From NCBI GenBank assembly GCA_028285545.1, contig JANQPA010000083.1:1-64000 (forward strand): DNA of 64,000 nucleotides. Reading direction: 5' to 3'. The DNA is from Saprospiraceae bacterium. Lineage in GTDB: Bacteria; Bacteroidota; Bacteroidia; Chitinophagales; Saprospiraceae. Under the pieces are notes generated by a model. The model searched no databases. It had not been told where the DNA came from and saw only the letters and a list, made by a program, of their open reading frames with translations. The position numbers and the translations under genes were made by a program. Positions 57,866 to 64,000 of the stretch are shown in pieces (the stretch's first letter is position 1; the number at the start of each line of letters is the position of its first letter).

Positions 57866-58837
57866 CTAGGTTATTAATTTTAATTTAACACTAAATTGGT
57901 TAGGAGATTGTTCGATTAGGATGCCTTTGGAAATACTCATTAACTCATATCTTTTTATCAATAATTCCAAGCCAATACCCGTTGATTCTATTGCTCCAAG
58001 TTTAGGTTGAATGTTATTTTTGACTTCGATATACCCATCATCTGTATTACTTATTTCAATATGCAATGGCATTTTGGAAGTCATGCTATTATGTTTAAAG
58101 CAATTTTCAACTACGATTTGTAAGGCTAAGGTTGGTAGAAAAAAGGAGTAGAGGGATTTATCAATATTTATGTCCCAAAAAACAGCTTCTACATTTCTAT
58201 TTTTCATCAAAAAAAGATAAGATTCCAATACCTTTAATTCCTCCAATAATTGAAGCTTGGTATTCTCGTTATACTTTAGGGTCTGCCTGTAAAAGTCTGA
58301 TAAACTAAGAATAAATTGTTCAGAATTACCATGTGCTTGCCGCACCATAGAACGTAAAGTATTTAGAGAATTAAAGAGAAAGTGTGGGTCTATTTTTGCA
58401 TGTAGAACTTTTAATTGTGCTTTGTACTTTTCCGTCTGTATTTGTTCTTTTTCTAATTGTAACTCAGCTATGTTTTCCTGAGCCTTAAGTGTGTACTGAA
58501 TTGCTAAATAAAGGAATACGCCAAGGGATATTCTTGTTGCATTGGAAAAATTAAATTCTTGAAAACCAGTGGCTGTACCCCATAGGACCATTCCAATTGA
58601 TCCAATCGAAAAAAGGACCAGTTTTAGTAAATATTGCCAATTGCGATATTCCCGTTTTACCTCCCACAGATACCAAAGTAGATGCCACAAATTATAGAGA
58701 AAAAAGGAAGAGCTGGCCCAAGTTGTAAAGAATCTGCGGTTATTTGAGAAAGTCATTCCCTCAAAGGAGTAGAAACTAAGTCCTGGGAGCAATAAAGCCA
58801 ATACAACAGGCAGTATAATATGTATCTTTCGCTTCAC
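57866..58837 (-). CDS. LytS/YehU-type sensor histidine kinase
   Basis: 323-aa membrane kinase. Four TM helices in the first 120 residues, no periplasmic sensor domain, a coiled-coil linker, then the His_kinase domain with phospho-acceptor His152 in KIDPHFLFNSLNTLR and N-box IVVENCFKHN, followed by a HATPase-like end. It phosphorylates the LytTR regulator encoded immediately downstream. The signal is unknown. Confidence 0.9.
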   Translation of the reverse strand: MKRKIHIILPVVLALLLPGLSFYSFEGMTFSNNRRFFTTWASSSFFLYNLWHLLWYLWEVKREYRNWQYLLKLVLFSIGSIGMVLWGTATGFQEFNFSNATRISLGVFLYLAIQYTLKAQENIAELQLEKEQIQTEKYKAQLKVLHAKIDPHFLFNSLNTLRSMVRQAHGNSEQFILSLSDFYRQTLKYNENTKLQLLEELKVLESYLFLMKNRNVEAVFWDINIDKSLYSFFLPTLALQIVVENCFKHNSMTSKMPLHIEISNTDDGYIEVKNNIQPKLGAIESTGIGLELLIKRYELMSISKGILIEQSPNQFSVKLKLIT

Positions 58838-58863
58838 ACTAAAGTTTTCTTTTTCTATTTAAT

Positions 58864-58888
58864 GTAGGTGCTTGTAACAAGCACCTAC
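58864..58888. terminator. Hairpin between kinase and DUF2147 genes
   Basis: Perfect 11-bp inverted repeat (GTAGGTGCTTG / CAAGCACCTAC) with a 3-nt loop, 33 nt after the DUF2147 stop on the - strand. The T-run is weak, so it may be a terminator or only an mRNA-processing hairpin. Confidence 0.5.
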
Positions 58889-58921
58889 TCGAATCTGTAG
58901 GACAAAACTAGAAAGTTCCCC

Positions 58922-59269
58922 TTATTCCTTGACCCATTCAATTGTTTTTTTCATCAAGCCTGCTTTTACAGTAATAAGTAGTTGGTTGCCCTTTTCTTTT
59001 AAAACTGCATCCATCCATTTTCCTTTTTTAGCAGCAAATAACTTTCCTTTCCACTCTCCGTCAACTAACTCAATCTCTTTGAGTAGTAGTTTTCCTATTT
59101 CGGCTTTGGCATTGTCAGAGGAGACTATTTTACCTGCATAAACACCATTTTCTTCTTTGATTTCAATCTTTGTGTTGTCCTTTCCAGTATTCCAAATGCC
59201 TGAAGGTGTTTGTTGTGCACTCAATGTTAAGGTTGAAAAAAGGATGAAACACATTAATACAGTTTTCAT
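58922..59269 (-). CDS. DUF2147 exported protein
   Basis: 115-aa protein with a signal peptide (cleavage near LSAQ). The short beta-barrel-like pattern GIWNTGKDNTKIEIKEENGVYAGKIV fits DUF2147, a family of periplasmic lipocalin-like proteins of unknown function. It is somewhat shorter than typical members (about 130-150 aa). It lies between the hydrolase lipoprotein and the kinase genes, on the same strand. Confidence 0.75.
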   Translation of the reverse strand: MKTVLMCFILFSTLTLSAQQTPSGIWNTGKDNTKIEIKEENGVYAGKIVSSDNAKAEIGKLLLKEIELVDGEWKGKLFAAKKGKWMDAVLKEKGNQLLITVKAGLMKKTIEWVKE

Positions 59270-59308
59270 TTTATATTTTTTTTTTGATTAAAAAATGATC
59301 ATAAGATC

Positions 59309-59341
59309 GGTGATGGTACTTTACTTCTTAGCACTATCACC
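59309..59341 (-). terminator. Possible terminator after the dehalogenase-like gene
   Basis: 11-nt arms (59309-59319, 59331-59341) with two mismatches. On the - strand a T-rich stretch follows. Imperfect, so only a weak call. Confidence 0.4.
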
Positions 59342-59360
59342 TTGGTAATTTTTATATGAC

Positions 59361-61202
59361 TTAATCCAAAATTTTTTGATAGCTATTTTCCAATTCATCT
59401 TGGATGACATAGGCTAGCCCATCCGTAACTAAAACCAAATCGGCAGACAATATTTCTGTTTGAAAGGTCCAACCTGAAGGCAGATTCAGGCTTGCACCAA
59501 GCGATGTCAAGTCGTCTATTGTCAAATCCGAGTTGATTTTGCGGCTGAAGGACTGCATTATGTATTCTTCTCCTTCAGGATTGGTCAATTTATACACTTC
59601 ATTCCCCGCCTGGAAAGTATAGGTAGTAAAGCGCTGGACTGGATTTTCTGCATACGGAACTTCATCAATGACTCCGCTAATTTGTGCACGCAGTTGCATT
59701 TGAAGGGTACCGAAAGTGCTAATCTTTTCATCTACATTGCTGCCCTTGTTAGCATTTTGTACGGTTTGATTCACGAGCCAATGTCTAGGGCCGTTCAAGT
59801 TTATTCCTACGGCTCCCAATTGACTTGCTAAGTCATCAGCCTTTAGTGCATTCCACTGATCTTCCGGGCAGTCATTGAAGCTCATCGTAACGTAGACTTC
59901 TGTTATCAGTCCGTCGTCACATTCAAATGTGGGAATTACTTCCCCATATCTGAAATTTCTCATATCAGAGGGAGGAGCCAGGAATTGTGTTCTGGACTCA
60001 TTCTGGATAGGACTGTCGAAATTTTCACAATTAACTGTTCCAACATTATTCCAATCAGTAGAATAGAAATCTACCAGTCGGTTAGCGACCTCAAGGCCTT
60101 GGTCATCCTGTAGGAAATGTCCAGCTTCTGGAAGTCTAACGTGAGGTTTTCCAGCAGCACCTGGCACATTATCAATAAAATTTTGTTGTGCTTCACAAGA
60201 GCCTAGACTGCCAGCATCATTGTCTCCCCATATAGTAAGAAATGGTTTTTCGTAAGAAGTCAGTCCAGCCCAGGCTTCTGTATTGACCCCCGCTAATTCA
60301 TTGACTAGTGATGGAAATGTCCGTACCCCTGCCATATAGGCTCTGCTTGGATAAGGAGCGTCATAAGCTTCCTCGACTTCAGTTGGAAGGTCAAACCAGG
60401 TTAAAGCTTCTAGTACTTCAGAGGCTTTGAAAGCAGCACCTTTCATGGCATAATTGGCCCAAGCTTCAAAACCTCCTGGCTCTCCCTCCATAATCAAATC
60501 ACATCCATCATAAAAGGGGGCCTGTTGTGCAGGGATATCAGCAAAGGGAAAGGATAGATCTTCCATTTCATTAGGGTTCTCAATTGGGGCAATGACTTGG
60601 AAACCCGGAGGCACCACGGGAAGTTGACCATTACCTACGCTTATGGTGGCAAACCAGTCAGGGTTAAGTCCTGCTACTCTCAGGCCAATAAGGCTGCCCC
60701 AGTCTTGTACGAACAAATTGATGTCGCTCAATCCAAGTTCCTGGATAAATCGTTCCAACCGGTCTCCATGCCCCAAATAACTATATTCAGTAATATCAAC
60801 AGGTTTGTCAGAACGACCCATTCCTAAATGGTCCATGGCAATGACTCTATATCCTGCATCCGCTAATACTGGTATCATTTTTCGATATAAATAGGACCAA
60901 CTTGGTTGGCCATGAAGCAATAGTACAACCTCGCCGTCATCTGGTCCTGCTTCTGCATAGGCTTGGCGCAATCCGTCAATTTCAACATATTGGTAGGCAT
61001 AAGGCCAGTCAGGAAGATTTTGGAAGAATTCATCGGGGGTTCTGACAAATTGTATACCTAGGGTAGTGGTTAAGGTATCAATCATTGAGGTAGGGTTTTC
61101 ATCATCTGGTGGAGGGACTACTGATACATCGTCGTCTTTTGTACAAGCTAGGTTTAAAAAAATTAGCACCATAAGGGTAAACAACAAAAAATTCCTTTTC
61201 AT
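59361..61202 (-). CDS. Haloalkane-dehalogenase-like hydrolase lipoprotein with extra C-terminal domain
   Basis: 613-aa lipoprotein (lipobox LNLAC). Residues about 45-385 form an alpha/beta hydrolase of the haloalkane dehalogenase type: HGQPSWSY (oxyanion and halide-pocket region), nucleophile Asp167 in FVQDWGSL, acid in GDNDAG and His in EAGHF. The Asp nucleophile followed by Trp is diagnostic for dehalogenases rather than esterases. Residues about 395-613 form an unrecognised domain (RYGEVIPTFECDDGLITEVYVTM...). Lipid-anchored location and the fusion are unusual for this family, which is normally cytoplasmic or periplasmic and about 300 aa. The substrate could be halogenated compounds from seaweed, but this is a guess. 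Confidence 0.72.
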   Translation of the reverse strand: MKRNFLLFTLMVLIFLNLACTKDDDVSVVPPPDDENPTSMIDTLTTTLGIQFVRTPDEFFQNLPDWPYAYQYVEIDGLRQAYAEAGPDDGEVVLLLHGQPSWSYLYRKMIPVLADAGYRVIAMDHLGMGRSDKPVDITEYSYLGHGDRLERFIQELGLSDINLFVQDWGSLIGLRVAGLNPDWFATISVGNGQLPVVPPGFQVIAPIENPNEMEDLSFPFADIPAQQAPFYDGCDLIMEGEPGGFEAWANYAMKGAAFKASEVLEALTWFDLPTEVEEAYDAPYPSRAYMAGVRTFPSLVNELAGVNTEAWAGLTSYEKPFLTIWGDNDAGSLGSCEAQQNFIDNVPGAAGKPHVRLPEAGHFLQDDQGLEVANRLVDFYSTDWNNVGTVNCENFDSPIQNESRTQFLAPPSDMRNFRYGEVIPTFECDDGLITEVYVTMSFNDCPEDQWNALKADDLASQLGAVGINLNGPRHWLVNQTVQNANKGSNVDEKISTFGTLQMQLRAQISGVIDEVPYAENPVQRFTTYTFQAGNEVYKLTNPEGEEYIMQSFSRKINSDLTIDDLTSLGASLNLPSGWTFQTEILSADLVLVTDGLAYVIQDELENSYQKILD

Positions 61203-61285
61203 AATTAGTTAATTTTTGAGTAGGTAATTTCAATTGACTACTTCAAAAATCAAGGAATGGTCAATGGGCAGTAATGAAAATCAAA

Positions 61286-61318
61286 GTGAATTGAACAAAA
61301 TGGAAGGTGAGTTGAACA
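61286..61318 (-). promoter_or_regulatory. Direct repeats with 21-bp period, candidate LytTR site
   Basis: On the - strand, TGTTCAACTCAC and TGTTCAATTCAC (11 of 12 alike) start 21 bp apart, 84-116 nt upstream of the dehalogenase-like gene. Two direct repeats separated by two helical turns are the usual form of LytTR sites, and a LytTR regulator is encoded 3.4 kb away. Binding is inferred. Confidence 0.4.
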
Positions 61319-61372
61319 GATAAAATTCCATAAAGAAATTTTCGGTTTAGGAGGTGGAAGAGGTGATATAAA

Positions 61373-63142
61373 TTAATACCGAGAAATAAGGAATCGACCC
61401 ACTCCATAGGCATGCTTACTAAATAACTTTATTGAAACCATTTGGCTTAAACTTTTTAGCTTATTGTTAGCAATTCGTACAGGAATACTATTCTTGCCAA
61501 TCTGAGGTTGTTCTACCACTTTTGAATAAATAAGTCGACCTGTCATATCAAATACTTCCAAAAACACAGACTGTCTTTCTTCTACATAATAATCAATTGT
61601 AAATTCACCTCGATTGGGATTGGGATAGACGGTTAGCGCCAAGGATGCAGCAAGCGAGAGGTCTTTTGTAGAAGTCAATACATCAAATTCGATCCCTTCC
61701 TCGATCTGGGCTCCTTCTCTAATAGTGTAGTATTTGTTTAGATTGCCAACTTTGGCAGATTGTTGGAGGCCAGATGGCCATTGTATAGAAAGGCTATCAA
61801 TTGAGGTGGCCTCTCCCAAGCCAAAATGAAGGATGCTGCTACTCTGACTTTCCCAACTCTGACCGGCAATGACTTCTTTATAATGAGTCATACCCAACTC
61901 ATCTAAAAGAGTTATTGTTGCTCCTATCGCTTGATGATTACTTTCTATACCTATTAATTTCATAGCTATCCAGTTATTCGTTGTTTTTGCATTTTGTAAT
62001 AATTGGACTCCTTCCTGATCTCCTCTATTCACTACTAATAGGTCCATATGTCCATCCCTATTGAAATCGACATAAGCTGTTCCATAACTTTGATGTTCAT
62101 TGCTGACAGCACCACCTTTTTCAACTATTTCAAAGTTGAGATCTCCCATGTTTTTGTATAGTACATTACGGTAAGGAAACGGACTGAAGTCGAAGTCATT
62201 CGCCACGTAAATGTCAATCCTTCCGTCATTATCGTAATCTAAAAAGTTAGCTCCCCATCCCATTCCTTTGTCCTCTACCTTGCATGATTCAGAAATGTTG
62301 GAAAAGGTGCCATCCCTGTTATTTAATAGTAAAATATTTGCTCCAAGGTTTGCAATGTAAATATCCAGCCAACCGTCATTGTTAATATCTCCAACATCTA
62401 CCCCCATTCCAAAACTTTGGGTATTCACACCTGCATCAGCGCCAACCTCCTTAAATCTTCCTTTTCCATCATTTTGATATAAAAAATTAGGCTGCATATT
62501 ATCGTGAACCAGGTAAAGATCCTGGTCTCCATCTTTATCATAATCAAAGAAAATGCTGCCCATGGCGCTTCCTCTATCCAAAGCACCGGACCAGTTGGTA
62601 ACTGTTCTAAAGGAAAGATTCTGCATATTCAACAGCATCATATTCTCTGACCCGAAATTAGAAATATAGATATCTAAGAAGCCATCGTTGTTAATGTCAG
62701 CCATATTGACCGACTTTGGATGTGCTTTATTATAAATTTCAGCTGAAGAACTAATATCCTGGAATTTTTCATTCCCTAAGTTTAGGAATAATCGATCAGA
62801 AGAACCCTTATTGCCTATGTAAAGATCCAACCAGCCATCATTATTGATGTCTCCCCAGACTGCAGTCCGAGTGTCTGTATTATCTGATAAAGCAAGTCCA
62901 ATACTTTCGGCCATTTCGGTGAATGAACCATCACCGTTATTTCGGTATAGTTGATTCCTATTGTTAATAAAGCTGACATAAAAATCTTCAAAACCGTCAT
63001 TGTTAAAATCTCCAACTGCAATTCCTTCAGCACCACCTTTTACCTGAATACCTGCAATTTTGCTTACATCAGTAAAATTTGGTTGAGCCAAAATAGAATG
63101 AAGAGTCATTAAAAAGAGGAATATTTGCATAATGGTTTTCAT
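61373..63142 (-). CDS. VCBS/FG-GAP repeat protein with UnbV and T9SS domains
   Basis: 589-aa exported protein with a signal peptide (cleavage near ILAQ). Seven or more FG-GAP/VCBS blades (DFNNDGFED, DINNDGWLD, DINNDGFLD, DYDKDGDQD, DYDNDGRID, DFNRDGHMD) form a predicted propeller (about 20-390), followed by an ASPIC/UnbV domain (about 395-480, GATITLLDELG, HFGLGE, IQWPSG) and a T9SS C-terminal sorting domain (about 505-589, LTVYPNPNRGEFTIDY). It resembles the PUL protein at 53488 but has stronger repeats and a T9SS tail. Surface function unknown; adhesion or ligand binding is possible. Confidence 0.82.
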   Translation of the reverse strand: MKTIMQIFLFLMTLHSILAQPNFTDVSKIAGIQVKGGAEGIAVGDFNNDGFEDFYVSFINNRNQLYRNNGDGSFTEMAESIGLALSDNTDTRTAVWGDINNDGWLDLYIGNKGSSDRLFLNLGNEKFQDISSSAEIYNKAHPKSVNMADINNDGFLDIYISNFGSENMMLLNMQNLSFRTVTNWSGALDRGSAMGSIFFDYDKDGDQDLYLVHDNMQPNFLYQNDGKGRFKEVGADAGVNTQSFGMGVDVGDINNDGWLDIYIANLGANILLLNNRDGTFSNISESCKVEDKGMGWGANFLDYDNDGRIDIYVANDFDFSPFPYRNVLYKNMGDLNFEIVEKGGAVSNEHQSYGTAYVDFNRDGHMDLLVVNRGDQEGVQLLQNAKTTNNWIAMKLIGIESNHQAIGATITLLDELGMTHYKEVIAGQSWESQSSSILHFGLGEATSIDSLSIQWPSGLQQSAKVGNLNKYYTIREGAQIEEGIEFDVLTSTKDLSLAASLALTVYPNPNRGEFTIDYYVEERQSVFLEVFDMTGRLIYSKVVEQPQIGKNSIPVRIANNKLKSLSQMVSIKLFSKHAYGVGRFLISRY

Positions 63143-63232
63143 GACTTGTCATTTTATTTAATTCAAAAGTGTTTATGGAGATTAATCTTGAAGTAGCTTT
63201 CTGTGATTTTGGCAAAAAGCAAGGAAGAGGAG

Positions 63233-63270
63233 ATAAAAAAACTGCCCTGGAATTAGACCTCAGGACAGTT
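63233..63270 (-). terminator. Intrinsic terminator after the right-edge gene
   Basis: 10-bp arms (63240-63249, 63261-63270, one G-T type mismatch) with an 11-nt loop, followed on the - strand by seven T residues. It lies 29 nt past the stop of the partial T9SS gene. Confidence 0.75.
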
Positions 63271-63298
63271 ATTAAATCGCTTGATGATTATTCTTAGT

Positions 63299-64000
63299 CT
63301 ATCTGTTTATGATCAATTTCTTACTTGCTACTTTTCCATCCTCCTGAACTCGGATAATGTGGAAACCAGCATTGAGTTCACTGATGTCCAGCCTATTTTC
63401 TCTAATGGTTCGTTGCAGGATTAGTTTTCCTGTTAGATCAAAAATCTGTACTTGTTTGGCCAAATTTTCAGGTGTATTGATGAATATTTCTTGTTTTGCT
63501 GGGTTAGGAAATACTTCTAAGCCATGTAACACTGGCTGGGAAGTGGAATTAATATTATCCACCACCTGAATAAAGATGTTCCAGAAAACGTCAAGCTGTA
63601 GTTCTGAAGGATAAGCCACTCTAACTTGAATGATATGGTTCGCTGGAGGGGCTGCCACATCTGTAGTATCATGAAAATCACCAAAGAAAGGAGCGTCTTC
63701 CGGGATGGTATAGTCAAAATCAATCATACCGTTGGCGGTACCTTCCCCCGTTCTTTTATTAAAAACCATTTGAGGAACCCCTTCATAATCGAGCCCTGAC
63801 CAATCAGCGGCATAGACATCATGAGTAATCCAAATAGAATCAGGTTGTAAAACATCATTTAGACCATACATTCCAATCACCTTAATGATTTCACCCCTTG
63901 TTAATTCTCTTGGAAAACCATCCCCAGCCATAATGTTGGTACTATCTGCAAAGGAAGTAATGGCAATGGGCCCACCACAGCTGGCTCCTTCACAAGGAGC
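63299..64000 (-). CDS. T9SS-exported protein, 5'-truncated by the window end
   Basis: Partial gene: the frame stays open to the right window edge, so only the C-terminal 233 residues are seen and the true start is outside. The internal Met at 63931 is not a credible start. The last 80 residues are a type IX sorting domain (LEVFPNPAKQEIFINTP, VQIFDLTGKLILQ, LNAGFHIIRVQEDGKVASKKLIIN). The upstream part has beta-rich segments (IKVIGMYGLNDVLQ, DSIWITHDVYAADWSGLDYEG, IIQVRVAYPSELQLDVFW) of unknown family. Probably a surface or secreted protein. Confidence 0.75.
   Translation of the reverse strand, partial: APCEGASCGGPIAITSFADSTNIMAGDGFPRELTRGEIIKVIGMYGLNDVLQPDSIWITHDVYAADWSGLDYEGVPQMVFNKRTGEGTANGMIDFDYTIPEDAPFFGDFHDTTDVAAPPANHIIQVRVAYPSELQLDVFWNIFIQVVDNINSTSQPVLHGLEVFPNPAKQEIFINTPENLAKQVQIFDLTGKLILQRTIRENRLDISELNAGFHIIRVQEDGKVASKKLIINR

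Overview
The window looks like a chromosomal segment of a low-GC marine Bacteroidetes bacterium (order not resolved). Evidence: a SusC/SusD pair, type IX secretion (T9SS) C-terminal sorting domains, AraC regulators with cupin or multi-TM sensor parts, LytS/LytTR two-component genes, FtsX-type permeases with a permease prefix domain, DUF5916 outer-membrane proteins, and TTTG-ended promoter elements in place of classical -10 boxes.

Region 1 (1-22150) is a mosaic of accessory genes. It holds a DUF5916 protein that looks cut short near the left edge, with its membrane-bound AraC regulator; a two-gene cassette of a peptidoglycan-binding/L,D-transpeptidase-like protein and a large patatin-like phospholipase; two FtsX/MacB-type permeases (one paired with PadR); a two-gene unit of an exported protein with a CHAT/caspase-like His-Cys motif and a membrane protein ending in what looks like an effector-associated domain; a VapBC-type toxin-antitoxin pair with palindromic operators; an alpha/beta-hydrolase lipoprotein; an Arg/Ser/Asn-rich secreted protein; and a second, full-length DUF5916 protein.

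Region 2 (22151-57071) is a polysaccharide utilisation locus (PUL) of about 35 kb for a carrageenan-type red-algal galactan (kappa/beta-carrageenan or furcellaran). All genes are on the + strand. Four cytoplasmic enzymes that fit the 3,6-anhydro-D-galactose pathway (aldehyde dehydrogenase, enolase-superfamily cycloisomerase, PfkB 2-keto-3-deoxy-galactonate kinase, KDPG/KDPGal aldolase) come first, followed by a GH2 beta-galactosidase and an AraC regulator. Then come SusC/SusD, an S1 sulfatase, a small T9SS-exported carbohydrate-binding protein, a kappa-carrageenase-like GH16 with a T9SS tail, two GH16 lipoproteins, a GH127 without signal peptide, a clan GH-A lipoprotein hydrolase of unassigned family, an MFS sugar porter, a GntP-type acid permease, a second exported GH127, a VCBS/UnbV repeat protein and a second S1 sulfatase. 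Inferred flow: surface GH16 enzymes cut the polymer, SusCD imports oligosaccharides, sulfatases desulfate, GH2 and GH127 alternately remove galactose and anhydrogalactose, and the anhydro sugar is oxidised and split to pyruvate and glyceraldehyde-3-phosphate.

The most striking non-coding signal is a 29-bp tripartite motif (three TAAA-type half sites one helical turn apart) in front of four PUL transcription units. A TTTG element follows 32 nt behind it at three of the four. A degenerate inverted copy lies in front of the fifth unit. It is the natural candidate operator of the PUL's own AraC regulator.

Region 3 (57072-64000), on the - strand, has a LytTR response regulator and its LytS-type kinase, a DUF2147 protein, a haloalkane-dehalogenase-like lipoprotein with an extra C-terminal domain, a VCBS/UnbV T9SS protein and the 3' part of another T9SS-exported protein that runs off the window. 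No rRNA, tRNA, CRISPR array or intact insertion sequence was recognised.
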